Assembly: GCA_903813345.2 (NCBI GenBank)
Contig: CAIIXF020000007.1
Location: 18,773,564-18,837,563, forward strand
Length of the DNA stretch: 64,000 nt
From: Owenia fusiformis
Taxonomy: Eukaryota > Annelida > Polychaeta > Sabellida > Oweniidae
Direction of reading: 5' to 3'
Position 1 is the first letter of the stretch; every line of letters starts with the position of its first letter. Positions 11,511-23,137 of this stretch are shown here, in pieces. The notes under the pieces were generated by a model. The model did not search any database, had not been told where the DNA came from, and worked only from the letters and a program-made list of their open reading frames with translations. Position numbers and translations under genes: made by a program.

Positions 11511-12311
11511 TACTACTTTTTTCATGGCCTGACTTCGTCGCTTACATGCTAAATGTAAGAGTTAGCTGACGTTTGGAAGTCTGACTTACCTTCTAAAGGT
11601 TAGAACCCGAATCTTAATGAAACCATATCACCTTTGTTGCGTCGATGATGATGCATAAACATAGCATTTGATAGAAATTAGTGTAAATGCTTTTCCGACT
11701 TTTTCATTTGTAGTTATCACGAAATAACGCATTGACCCTTGAACTTTACTTTGTTGACGTGTCAACCAAGCATGTCTGGTGTGAAAATTAAAAGAATATT
11801 AAGCAATGTTCTACATCCACCAAGCTAAGTGAAGTAGTCAATATTCAAAATTACCAATTTCAAGTGAAGTACGCAACGAAAGAAACTGCATGATCTACAC
11901 TCCCACTATTGGTCTGAATGAAATGCTACGTAGAAATATGAGCCGTCTGCTGTATTAGTCGATTAATAGAGTAAGACCTGTTGGTGATGCTTTATAATTT
12001 AGACCAAAACATTGAAGAACAAACGAACCTGTAAATCGTGAAAACAACGAACAAATATTCGGTTTTCACATATGTTCGGTAATTTTTCGTATTGAAACTT
12101 CCGGAACTTACAAGGAAATCATTCATTTTCTCGGTCCATGATTTACATCTTGGATGTTATGGTAAATGCTCCATGGTTGACGGAACAAAGGTGATATGGT
12201 TTCATTAAGATTCGGGTTCTAACCTTTAGAAGGTAAGTCAGACTCCCAAACGTCAGCTAACTCTTATATTTAGCATCTTAGCGACGAAGTCAGGCCATGA
12301 AAAAAGTAGTA
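11511..12311. mobile_element. Foldback MITE with ~130-bp inverted arms
   Basis: Left arm about 11511-11642 (TACTACTTTTTTCATGGCCT...) and right arm about 12178-12311 (...AGGCCATGAAAAAAGTAGTA) are inverted copies with only a few differences. Each ends in TA, compatible with a TA target. The central ~530 bp has no recognisable coding content. It lies in ANKIB1 intron 1. Confidence 0.85.
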
Positions 12312-13280
12312 TATACTGATTGTCTGTAATATATTTTATTGATCTGGCACTTGCAGATACTATCTGTAATTACTCTTAGGTCAGATGTCCATGTTATTAC
12401 ATTCTTTGCATAATAAGCAGTAATACACTAAACCAACATCTAATTTTATGTAACAATGTTATACCATATTCTCTCTATTAAATCTAACAGTGCATCTTCC
12501 AAATGCTCCCATAGACTAATAAGGGATAATAGGGTAAAAATGAATTCTACTCTCAATACTTACCTTTCAGAATCTCGTAAAGAGGTGCCTACCCCCTTAT
12601 AAGCACCTATCGAACTTATCAAATACCAGAGTATGGAGGGAATAACTTTGAAGATTGAATAAATCATAAGGAAATTCTTAAAAAAATCAGGTGAGCAATA
12701 CTATTTTGGTAGTTATCAATCGCTATATGCTTTTCAGAGCCAAATATGACACAACAAATAGTGGTTATTATCAGCAGTACATTCAAATTAGATGATTTTT
12801 TACTTTCTGGTTTGGTACGATCCTTCGATAAAGACACAAATTTTTGTAGGCAACTTGTCAACAGTGGAATTTCACTGTTGTTCAGGCTGATACTTTTTGA
12901 TATTTCATATATATACTTTTCAAAGAAACATGGATGTAAACTTTACATTCATTGGAGTAATGTGTTTATTAGAGAGAATACGGTAATATGTCTTTACCAC
13001 AGAAACATCTTAGAATACAGAATTGATTTGTGGTTGAACTGATTTAGGTAATTTACCTCAATTAGCAAGTCCTGTATTATGAGCATTTGCCAGTAGTATT
13101 CCATTCAATAGAAAAACAGTTATTACATGTTTCCATCTAAAATATACCTAACTTTTAGCACTTTATAGACTAGACTCGCTGAGTTTCCCGATGGTCTGCC
13201 AAAAAGGGAATACAAAGTAGAGCATATTCAGGGAAATGGTCAGGATTAATTAGAGTAAAACAACATAATAGTAATCTCAC

Positions 13281-13468
13281 CTCAACAATGACTTCATCCC
13301 ATGCTTGGCCGCATAATGCAGTGGTGTCTCATGGTTGTAATGATCCCCATATGATATGTTAGGGTCAAGGCCCTTACGCAAATCAGAGCTATTGTTATAG
13401 AGGTGTAGAGCCGCATACTCATCCCCTGTCTGTAAATGTTTGCGGAACTTTGTAGATGCACTTCCCAT
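13281..13468 (-). CDS. ANKIB1: ANKIB1 coding exon 1 (N-terminus, first ankyrin repeat)
   Basis: First coding exon of an ANKIB1 orthologue, an RBR-type E3 ubiquitin ligase with N-terminal ankyrin repeats. It encodes residues 1-62 plus two bases of codon 63. The start MGSASTKFRK and the later stretches LDPNISYGDHYNHETPLHYA and KHGM closely match what I know of vertebrate ANKIB1 ([30 protein letters not shown], RHGM). Residues 48-54 (TPLHYAA) form the core of an ankyrin repeat. Gly2 with Thr6 fits the N-myristoylation pattern MGxxxS/T, also present in the human start, so membrane anchoring is possible (inference). The donor on the minus strand is AG|GTGAGA at 13280. The split codon AG+A is completed by the exon at 7346. 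Only the ankyrin part of the protein lies in this window; the RING1-IBR-RING2 module would be to the left. No convincing acceptor is visible just 5' of the ATG, so the 5' UTR start is unknown. Confidence 0.95.
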
Positions 13469-14490
13469 ATCTGTTGTGTCAGGCTCCTTACTTTCTTATA
13501 GGGCTTAATTAATTGTGTCTAGTAGGGTAAATGAATCTTTACTACTGTCCCTGCATTTCATTTAAGACATATCCCTGGATTTCAGCTTTTGCATTAAAAT
13601 CAGGTTACTCGGTCTTAATTGTTTGATTTATATCAAATCTAGTCCCTAGGTTCAAGGTATCTGATGTTAAGACAGGTCCCTCTTTCTACAGATCCTTGAC
13701 TCTTAGGTGTCAGATTTTCTGAACAGGACCTTTGGTCTAAAGACAGGCCTTAGGTATCGTTCCTATAGCTAATTCAATGCTATATATATGATATATGATT
13801 ATAGATTTTATGTCATACATTCCCACAGCGTTAATATAAAATAGAGCATGAAACGCTAAATAATATATGAAATGACCATATTATACTATATGAACTTCCC
13901 CGCAATCAGCTGTTTCCATTTGATGGTCCAGACAAATTATGAAAACTTCAATCATTAATTGTTTCAGTTGATCATCAAACAGATTCGGCACTCCTAAACT
14001 GACTGGATATAATTGCACATTCTGTGTAATATCAAAGTTCAAACACAGATCAATACCACCAATATTTCGGGTAATCACTGCAGAATTGTAATATTAATTG
14101 AAAGGGAGACCATCTGGTATTGTTTGTGCCTTGTAGCCCAGCTTGTAGGTAGTTTCAGCCCTGCCAACAATTAATGCAGCCTTCATAGTTTAACAATAAA
14201 AATTGTTCCTTTGTTCAAGACTGTGTAGTCCTTTGTTCAGTTGGATCTGTGAAGACTGAAGTAAACACGCATGCTGATTGCAGCCCAGCCTACGCTAGTG
14301 TGAAGAGTCCAGACACACGTCTGAAAAAACAAGGAACAAAAAACAATAAAATTACATTGTCTGTTATTACAGGTTTCTAGCTTGTGGTTATTTAAATAGA
14401 TGCCTGGATGTTTAATACACACAAACTAAGAGAATTATAAGATGACACATTTCCTGAAATGAAGTCTTAACAAACCATCTCCACCTAACT
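13469..14490. other. Upstream flank of ANKIB1 coding exon 1, no clear feature
   Basis: AT-rich sequence directly 5' of the ANKIB1 start codon. It may contain the 5' UTR or an intron, but I see no CpG-rich core, TATA context or splice acceptor that I would defend. Confidence 0.4.
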
Positions 14491-14492
14491 AA

Positions 14493-14705
14493 TGTGAAAT
14501 ACCCTGTTTGCTTCAACTAAAATGCCCTGTTTGCTTCAAGTGAAATGCCCTGTTTGCATCAAGTAAAATGCCCTGTTTGCTTAAGTGAAATGCCCTGTTT
14601 GCATCAAGTAAAATGCCCTGTTTGCTTCAAGTAAAATGCTCTGTTTGTTTCAAATAAAATCCCTGTTTGTTTTAAGTGAAATGTCCTCTACTTATTTTAA
14701 GTTTA
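14493..14705. repeat. 23-bp tandem repeat, about 9 copies
   Basis: Unit TGAAATGCCCTGTTTGCTTC + AAG. Copies alternate TGAAATG/TAAAATG starts and GCTTCAAG/GCATCAAG ends, suggesting a higher-order dimer. Copies decay toward the right end. Confidence 0.85.
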
Positions 14706-15178
14706 CCCTGAATCTCCATTTGTAATCTATACATGTACTTACAAAGTTATGATGCTGGTCTTACTGATCTCAAATGTAGCTCACATGACCTTAAAAAGGT
14801 GTAAAATCTATGGCTAGTCATAAACAGAAAATATAGTACAGTGAAACCTGTATATCCGAATACACTTTTTTTTCGGTCTCAAATTTGTTATTTCCTATTA
14901 ACTTACATGTTAATAAAACCTTGAAATGTAAACACCTGTTAATTTGAGCACTTTTGGTCAGTCTCAGAGTTATTTGGATTAAACAGGTTTTACCGTATAA
15001 TGGTTTTCCAATTACATATTCCAAAAGTGCCTCGGCTAAATTAATAAATTAAAAAGAGACTTATAATCTAAGGAGCATAGATAAATATAGTCTACCTCGT
15101 TATAATATTAAGCTAAGCACAGAAGAACTTGTAAATGGGAGCAACTTTCCTTATATTTGCTATTAATGGCTCCATTTA

Positions 15179-16738
15179 GGTGCGGAAACTCGTTTTTATC
15201 AATTAGCGATAAAGATAATTATCATTTATCGATAATTTTTATCAATTAGCGATAAATTTGATAATTATCAATTTTAGCTGATATTATCAGCTAATGCTAA
15301 TTTCATATGTGCCTTTCACTTTTATCAATTAGCGATAAATTTGATAATTATCAATTATCGATAAATTTTATCAATTAGCGATAAATTTGATAAATATCAA
15401 TTAGCGATAAATTTGATAATTTTGATACATGGCAGACATGAAATTAGCATTAGCTGATAATATCAGATAAATTTGATAATTATCAATTTTAGCTGATAAT
15501 ATCAGCTAATGCTAATTTCACTTATGCCCTTTTCTTCCTAACATTGACTCCAGACCCAAAATAATTATCAAATTTATCACTTTTAGCTGATATTATCAGC
15601 TAATGCTAATTTACCTGGTGCCATTTTCTATGAACATCACCTCCAGACCCAAAATTTTTTAGCGATAAAAGCTCCAGACCCAAATTTTTTTAGCGATAAA
15701 AGCGATAGTTTTGATAATTACCAAATTTATCACTTTTAGCTGATATTATCAGCTAATGCTAATTTACCTGGTGCCATTTTCTATGAACATCACCTCCAGA
15801 CCCAAAATTTTTTAGCGATAAAAGCGCCAGACCCAAAATTTTTTAGCGATAAAAGCGATAGTTTTGATAATTATCAAATTTATCACTTTTAGCTGATATT
15901 ATCAGCTAATGCTAATTTACATGGTGCCATTTTCAATGAACATCACCTCCAGACCCAAAATTTTTTAGCGATAAAAGCTCCAGACCCAAATTTTTTTAGC
16001 GATAAAAGCAATAGTTTTGATAATTATCAAATTCATCACTTTTAGTTGATATTATCAGCTAATGCTAATTTACCTGGTGCCATTTTCTATGAACATCACC
16101 TCCAGACCCAAAATTTTTTAGCGATAAAAGCGCCAGACCCAAAAAAATTTAGCGATAAAAGCGCCATACCCAAATTTTTTTAGCGATAAAAGCGATAGTT
16201 TTGATAATTATCAAATTTATCACTTTTAGCTGATATTATCAGCTAATGCTAATTTACCTGGTGCCATTTTCTATGAACATCACCTCCAGACCCAAAATTT
16301 TTTAGCGATAAAAACGCCAGACCCAAAATTTTTTAGCGATAAAAGCAAAAGTTTTGATAATTATCAAATTTATCACTTTTAGCTGATATTATCAGCTAAT
16401 GCTAATTTACCTGGTGCCATTTTCTCTGAGCATCACCTCCAGACCCAAAATTTTTTAGTGATAAAAGTGCCAGACCCAAAAGTTTTTAGCGATAAAAGCA
16501 ATAGTTTTGATAATTATCAAACTTATCAATTTTAGCTAATTTAACTTGTGCACTTTTGTCTTCGCATCGACTCCCCACCCAAAATTTTTTACCAATACTT
16601 TTGATAAAAGCAAATTGTTTTTCAGATTTAGACCAATTTATCCAAATTAGCGAAACTTTTATCAATTTTTGATAAAAACTCCCATTGAAATAACATGGGG
16701 GCTGGAGAAATTAGCAAATAAAAGTGACTTTCCGCACC
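15179..16738. mobile_element. 1.56-kb palindrome-packed array with short inverted termini
   Basis: Begins GGTGCGGAAAC (15179) and ends GTGACTTTCCGCACC (16738), so GGTGCGGAAA/TTTCCGCACC are inverted termini. The interior is almost entirely repeats. About eight copies of TTAGCTGATATTATCAGCTA + A occur near 15265, 15485, 15577, 15735, 15892, 16042, 16226 and 16380. Each is followed by TGCTAATTT and then CACCTCCAGACCCAAAATTT and TTTAGCGATAAAAGC modules, with TTTGATAATTATCAAA between units. Units are roughly 150-185 bp. No coding sequence. I read it as a non-autonomous DNA transposon filled by unit amplification; the class is unknown and no target duplication was identified. Confidence 0.75.
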
Positions 16739-16984
16739 AAGCTCATTAATGGAAGTTTGGATATGTCATAAATGCCAACTACTTTTGAATGCATATCTCT
16801 GATTGGAAAGCTAGATTTTGATCTACCTTATCTGACAAGGTTAGGCTAGTTCAATAATTTCTTATTAAAGAGTATACAATAGATGAGTCAAACTGTTAAA
16901 AAGGGTAGATGGTCGAGTCGTGCTCCCTTCAGTGACTTTTTTTAAATATATTACAGTTTTATATATTGTACCTAAATTACTGTA

Positions 16985-17205
16985 AGATCATCACTAAAAT
17001 GGCCGCCATTTATATACAAGTAGCCATTTTGAAATTCGCTTCTCGAGCAGAACTTCTAATTTCATAGGGCATATGTGTACAAAATATGAACAAAATCAGG
17101 CCAATGGTATTTGAGTTATCGCCCGAACAGATGGATGGACATGCAGACGGATGGAGGCAATCCCTACATCCCTCCGAACTTTGTTTGATGGGGTTATTAA
17201 TCACT
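16985..17205. repeat. SINE-like dispersed repeat (probable)
   Basis: Runs from AAAATGGCCGCCATTT through AGTTATCGCCCGAACAG and GATGGATGGACATGCAGACG to ATGGGGTTATTAAT. This order (gene-like head, GGCCAATGG...TTATCGCCC, then a GATGGAN-rich tail) resembles abundant interspersed repeats of marine invertebrates. This is recognition by style only; no second copy is in the window. Confidence 0.35.
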
Positions 17206-17753
17206 TTCTTTAAGAGGACTTAAGGGCAAAATACTTTTGTATAACGAACATAAGAGTCAATCATATCCAGAACTCCAACAAGGGGGCCAATATATTGAAT
17301 TTTTATTGTGACCACTAAGAAAACCAAACATACTTTATCCCCTCTACCCATTATAATCATAGCCATGGGTGCATATTGATGTATTAACATTGTTCCTATA
17401 ATACACACTTGTGTCTATGCTCAGCTGTACCACTGTAAGCTATAGAGGAGTAAAGTGTTTTGTCTACAGATCTTAGTGTTTACTCAGTTGATTGTTATAA
17501 GTATTTACGTCATAGTCTTGATACGCATCCATCTTTCTCTATTCAACCTTGACAAATAAAACATGATCGTTTCCCAATGGCAATTAAAACAGAAAATAAT
17601 AGAAAGGCAATCTGAAATATAGATCCAAATAGATTTAGTGTTATGTCAGAAAGCTGACCTAATTACAATGTACTATAATACTATTCCCTCGTAAAATAGT
17701 TATAGTTACTCATGTGAACCTCCCATATATATACACCATCTGTAGATGATAAT

Positions 17754-18037
17754 ATGGAGGCTCAGAGACATTGTGGCCCTCTCCATCTCTATTCTTCTGC
17801 GATGCAACAGAGATGACTCAGAGAATGGAGGCTCAGAGACATTGTGGCCCTCTCCATCTCTATTCTTCTGCGATGCAACAGAGATGACTCAGAGAATGGA
17901 GGCTCAGAGACATTGTGGCCCTCTCCATCTCTATTCTTCTGCGATGCAACAGAGATGACTCAGAGAATGGAGGCTCAGAGACATTGTGGCCCTCTCCATC
18001 TCTATTCTTCTGCGATGCAACAGAGATGGCTCAGAGA
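17754..18037. repeat. 71-bp tandem repeat, 4 nearly identical copies
   Basis: Unit starting ATGGAGGCTCAGAGACATTG at 17754, 17825, 17896 and 17967, period 71 bp, with almost no differences between copies, so the amplification is recent. It creates overlapping plus-strand ORFs (about 70 codons) that rotate through all three frames, as expected for a period not divisible by three. They are not genes. Confidence 0.93.
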
Positions 18038-18564
18038 CATGATTATGAACTAAGTATCCATCTAAGTATCACAATTATATCTGTTAATTAGCGTGATTTA
18101 TTTACCCATAGTTTAATCTTTTTGCAGTTTTTATTACATTCTTAATATCTGCCCAATCCTATCATAACTCAGGAAGATTAAAAACAAATATAGGATTCCC
18201 CTTATCTATCAGGTTTTCTAAAATTGGAAAGCTATTCTACCCCTATAGACAAAGATATATTTACATACTGCGTAGTCTTGCATTGTTACAGAACATCAAA
18301 TCATTAAGATATAATGGAATATCATGTAACATATCATACTGGTACTGCAGATTGAGTGTTACTTCCAATTCATTATCCAGATTATGTCGAGTCAATGGCT
18401 AATTTGTTTTATTTAATGATACTTTTATATGATATTAGTTGCATCTATAGCAATCTTATATGTATGCCATTCTAAAAGTTATTTTTTGTTCTTAACGGCA
18501 AGAGAGGAATATCATAAACATGTGCTTATTCAGTTTTTCCAAAAATGTAATTCTACCAAGGTCA

Positions 18565-18755
18565 TCCCCCAGAGAGTATTGGCTGATAGGAAGACGTCAT
18601 CAGAGGTGCATCAGTTAATAGAGGATATCTCCCAGAGTGCACCAGGTGAGATGAAAATGTTTCCCAGAGAGCAGCACACAAGAGAAAGATGTTTCCCAGC
18701 ATGCATTAGATGAGAGGAAGATGTTTCCCAGAGAGCACCACATGAGATGTAGTAG
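18565..18755. repeat. Degenerate ~35-bp repeat (ATGTTTCCCAGAGAGCA)
   Basis: Four to five imperfect repeats of GATGTTTCCCAGAGAGCACC + ACATGAGAGGAA. An ORF covering part of it (18429-18713) is explained by the repeat. Confidence 0.65.
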
Positions 18756-19083
18756 CTGTTGCTAAGTAACAGGATCTAACACAACAGAACCTAGAAGTTT
18801 ATCTTTATATGAAGATAGGTTTGTCTATGAATTCTGGTCTATATCTTAATCTTAATATGAGTATACTGTATAAATGTATGAAAACATGTGTTCTATTTCA
18901 GTAACACAAATCACAATACATTTTGAAAATTGCTCTGGGAAGTGTATCATGGATGGTAGTATTCCATACCCTTTACACCATCATAATTCATATTTTCAGA
19001 GCACAACATTCGTTTTTTGTTATCTATTTTTACCTTTCACATACTATGCTGCACTTCACCTGAAACTATTGGGCATTAGCCAT

Positions 19084-19279
19084 TTGAACAGGCATGTAGC
19101 CAGAATTTTCCAAGGGGGGGTTCACTTTTCCAAAAAATTCTAGGGGGGGTTCACTTTGGCAAATTTGGGGAAAAATCACTCAAAAAACAGTCAGAATGGT
19201 GAAAAATGCATGATTTTGAAAGAAATTTTGGCTAGGGGGCGGGTTCGCCCGAACCCCTCCTGGCTACGGGCCTGTTCAA
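19084..19279. mobile_element. Small MITE, GTAGCCAG termini (copy 1)
   Basis: TTGAACAGGCATGTAGCCAG at the left and CTGGCTACGGGCCTGTTCAA at the right are inverted. The interior holds GGGGGGGTTCACTT and GGTTCGCCCGAACCCCTCC. A related element in the opposite orientation is at 30462-30658. GTAGCCAGG-ended short elements of this kind are widespread in invertebrate genomes (general knowledge). Confidence 0.7.
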
Positions 19280-21685
19280 TGAGTATTAGCAGAGGGTGCT
19301 TTCACACAACATAGCATCCTCAAACACCTGAGCAATCGAAGTGCCAAAAATAGAAATTGAAAAAATTATCATTACGCGTGTTAACAGGGTTAAAATCACA
19401 TCTCAAAATCAACTTAAGCATTTTTCATGAATTCTACAGTGTATCATCGCTCAGCCATGTAATGTCTCAATGTCAAAATGGCAAAATTTTTCATTTTATA
19501 ATAACAAGTTCATTCATAAATTTTTCCATAAAAATTGAATGACAGTTGTGACCAATCCAAAAATCATATTCCAATTTGTTAATCTATAAGGATATAAATA
19601 CATATCATATTCCTAGTGCCTAAGGCAGTGCCATGATGAACCTGAAAGATTCAACTTTCCAAAACCAGAAAACTCAAGAGAGCTGTTAATTTGAATGTAC
19701 ATATTTTGACCATGAATAATCTTGTTCTATGAATATTCAATTGGACAAAAATGATTTTTCATGAAAGAGCTCCTTGGAACTTCATACAGAGAGATATAAG
19801 TAAGGTATTCAAACCAAGTCAAACTGTAGTTCTTTTGGTGTTTGACCTTAAGCTGGACATATCTCAAACACATTTTTTTGACTTACTCAAATATATATTT
19901 TCAAAGGAAATAACATACCCTTTTCAATACTTTGGTTTAATTGAGCTTATTCAAAAGAAAGCTTCTTGATTATCAATACCCTCTGGGCTTCAGGGTAGCT
20001 TCACCATTAGTCAGATCAATACTCTGCCCCTGTTCTGTAAGATCAGTCTTGATCTGAACAACTCATGTTTTAACATTTAAACTCAAGTGAATTCAACATT
20101 ACTGCAACATGCCCCATGAGCAAATGAAATTGTCAATCAGATAAAAACTCTTGATAGATTTTCACGAACGAACACGCTTCATATCAAAGATGGTTCTGAT
20201 AGACTTGTCAATAACATGCTGATATCTTGACTTAAAACTGAGTATCATTGATATCAAGAGACATTCTCAAATATGGTACTCTTTGCAAAACCTTTAATTC
20301 ATCTACACTCTTTAATTTAGAGATAACTCTTTGATCTAGCATGCAAGATTGTGCAATCCGAAATTCAGATGACATCATTCATGGTTTATGATTGAGGTTA
20401 AAACATTTATTAAACATATTATATACACTCCTCCCAGAATTCAGTTTTGTTGAGTGTGGATAAAATTGGTCTTCAGGTGCAGAATTTTAAATTTTGATCA
20501 GTATAATCAACCTTAAAGATGCAGTATACCATAGATTTCTCACCCAGACAATCAACGATGTACCATTATTATTGCTCATATAATATCTCACATACCAGGA
20601 ATATATCTTGAGGATGACTTAATAGGTATATTATTGAAGAAATATTGAAATAATCAATGGAACAACCAACCTTAAGAATTGAACACAATCGATTCCTTAG
20701 CTAGCGAGGGGAATCCCTGTTGAGTCACATAAGCAGCCATGCACCTCTTGAACCAGGCAGCAAATAAGGTTCATCGTAAACAAATTCAACGACCAATCAG
20801 ATTACTGGGTGATTTTCCCGATATTTTCAAACTTCAAATTGAATTAATTTCCGCAAAAATAATTAGATCGGTCAACACAATCGCAAAATTAACACTGAAA
20901 GCGGGGGAATTTGGAACTTCTTTCGTAAGTAGATAGATGAATGTGTGGTGAAACTTACAACGCAAAAATTTCTAGAGGGGTCTTGATTGTGCTATCCTAT
21001 GGTATAGAGTCTCTTTTAACTCAGTAATTTTGCACTTTCTACAGTCAAATTCCTTGCAGAAATCGCATTCCCCCTGCAGAATTCACTGCATTTCTGAAAT
21101 CTATTTCACATTCAAATTTCTATAACAGGTCATGAAAGATACATTTGAGATTGTTAAGATTTGAAAGCATCTATGATGATCAGAAAGAATCATTCTTAAT
21201 GGTCATGTAGCTAGCTAATGGGGATAACGAAATAAACTAGAGTCCGGCTAATATTCTTATGGCAAGCTAAAATAAATGGAAGCCTGAAAACTATTCTAGT
21301 GTAGAGTTTCTAAGATGCTATACCTGTGAAAACTGAGAATCATAAAAAATCTCTCAAGGTTCTTTCGGATAAACATATAGAGTATTACTACCTGAAGTAA
21401 TCTAGCCTGGCAGTTATGATAAAACATGGAGAAAATGATGTTAATGCATTTTGGTATCTATAGCCTTTACTAAGAGACTCTGGTAATTTAGAATGATGTA
21501 AATGGTAAATAATGTGAAAGGTTTTCAAGCCAGTTGATGGGTCGAGGGAAAATCTGGGAAATGCTCAAGGTTTAAATTGATTTGAGCAGTAGAATGTCTA
21601 GTCTTTTAACAACTTTTATAGTTCAAATAAGACATTTTGATACTCAAAAGTGGTATTTTCTATTCCAGCCCCCCCCCCTTACCCC
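19280..21685. other. Intergenic, no recognisable feature
   Basis: AT-rich unique-looking sequence. ORFs at 19357-19542, 19751-19969 and 20739-20936 carry no recognisable motif or splice context. Confidence 0.6.
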
Positions 21686-21689
21686 CCTA

Positions 21690-22474
21690 TCACACCAAAC
21701 TAGTTCTTACCCGTTCTTGCCAGTCCTACGAAAATGTCGTCAAACGGGCTCAATCTGGCTGTGGTCGGGAAATATGTCTGAAATAATTAGCTTCTCCGTT
21801 CTTAAACAGTCTTCAATACGTCCATCTCGTTCGCAGTTCGTTCAGGTCGCACCACGTCGGAGTGCAACGTCGTAGAACGCGCCCCTTAGTCTAGAAGGTC
21901 AACATGACCTGATTACAGAACGGTATGGTCGTCATCGAATTTTGAATCGATTCAAAATTCTAAAATCACATTCCCGTCTGAGAACGTTCATAAAGTTCGT
22001 AAATAGACCTTAGAAAGTTGCAGCTACGTTCATTCCGTTCGCACACAGTTTAAAACCAGTTTTAAAGAACGCAGTGGCAACTTGTTTGGTGTGATAGCTA
22101 TATTTTTGCTAACTCGTTCATAAGCAGTGTTAAATACGTTCTTAATCAGTTTAAACCCGTTTGCAATTAGTTCTACCTCGTTCTCAACACGTCCGCAGAC
22201 AGTTCAACTCGTTGTTAAAACGTCCCTAGTAGGATTGAAGTACGACGGTTCCGTTCGTTGTACGTCCAGCTCGTCGTTAGTACGTTGTCACTCGTTCTAA
22301 TTGTAGAACGTGACGACCACGAGAACATTTTGAGCATTGTCTAAGTTCTAGAGGACCTACCCGTTCGAGTACGTTCGATGAAGTTTGTAAATAGATCCCA
22401 AACAGTAGGTCCAGTCCGTTCGTATACAGTTGAAGCCCGTTTTCGAGAACGCAGTGAGAACTAGTTTGGTGTGA
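21690..22474. mobile_element. TA-flanked MITE with one left and two right ends
   Basis: Left terminus TATCACACCAAACTAGTTCT at 21688 (TA plus TIR). Matching right termini occur at 22094 (AACTTGTTTGGTGTGA|TA) and 22474 (AACTAGTTTGGTGTGA|TA). The inner unit is therefore 405 bp and the whole 785 bp. The body is crowded with CGTTC/AGTTC words (CCGTTC, ACGTTC, CAGTTC), far more than in the flanks, and is CpG-rich for this region. No transposase. Confidence 0.8.
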
Positions 22475-22721
22475 TAGTAGGGTTAAGGACTTCCAGCTGA
22501 CCAGTTACCATAGAGTACATATGACCATGTTATCCTGACATATCATTATGATACCTCACTACATGTATGTACCGTATGTATCTAAAGAACATATACTAAA
22601 TGATTAACTTATATCTTAGATTACACAAGTAGTATAACAGTCTCTGTTCTCAGGGATAGACCATTACACGTCATTGAGGTTTTCATAGCTTCAACAATTT
22701 CTTAAAGGTAGATAAATAAGG

Positions 22722-22860
22722 GTTATGTACTGGGAGGTTTTGGATATGGGGTTTATCCAGAGGGAGATATGCATTTATACCTGAGGGACCGTAGGGACCG
22801 AAGGTAGATGTGCATATCTCACGAGGGATGAACCCTATATCCAAACCGACCGTACATAAC
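22722..22860. repeat. 139-bp imperfect palindrome
   Basis: GTTATGTACTGGGAGGTTTT and GGATATGGGGTTTATCC at the left are mirrored by GGATGAACCCTATATCC and AAACCGACCGTACATAAC at the right. It would form one long hairpin. Confidence 0.7.
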
Positions 22861-22863
22861 TGC

Positions 22864-23137
22864 TTTATCCTATACTAAGTAGAGTTTTCAGGGGCATATG
22901 GCCATTTTAATAGTACAAGGTGTAAAAATAAAGAAATCATTCATATACAAAGTCATTTTATTGCATTTCCACTACTTACCGGAAGCGGGAAGATATGCAC
23001 AGAAGCGGGAAGATATGCACCGAAGCGGGAGATATGGCGGGAGATATGGAGGTTCTTGATATGGAAACCTCAAAATCAGAATACGGGATATATCTTACCA
23101 ACTTATCTCCCTAAAACTCTACTTGGCATAGGATAAA
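22864..23137. mobile_element. Short inverted-repeat element next to the palindrome
   Basis: TTTATCCTATACTAAGTAGA + GTTTT at 22864-22888 is inverted at 23113-23137 (AAAACTCTACTTGGCATAGG + ATAAA). The interior holds three repeats of GAAGCGGGAAGATATGCAC. The GATATGCAC word is shared with the palindrome at 22722-22860, so the two may be parts of one element. Confidence 0.6.

Larger units (their letters stand above)
7347..13280 (-). other. ANKIB1: ANKIB1 intron 1
   Basis: A 5.9-kb intron between coding exons 1 and 2. It contains the 39-bp minisatellite, a TTAA-flanked MITE and a foldback element, listed separately. The remaining stretches (8050-10360, 10925-11510, 12312-13280) are AT-rich with no exon or repeat that I recognise. 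Confidence 0.8.

Noticed and set aside
12565-12650. Consensus donor GAAAG|GTAAGT on minus at about 12565, suggesting an extra ANKIB1 exon
   Set aside because: Exons 1 and 2 already join in phase and in agreement with vertebrate ANKIB1. No ANKIB1-like peptide precedes this donor.
17746-18053. ORFs of about 70 codons over the 71-bp repeats
   Set aside because: Same repeat read in rotating frames; no independent coding evidence.
21582-21875. 97-codon plus-strand ORF rich in Ser, Pro and Arg
   Set aside because: Most of it lies in the left part of the CGTTC-rich MITE and reads its subterminal repeats.
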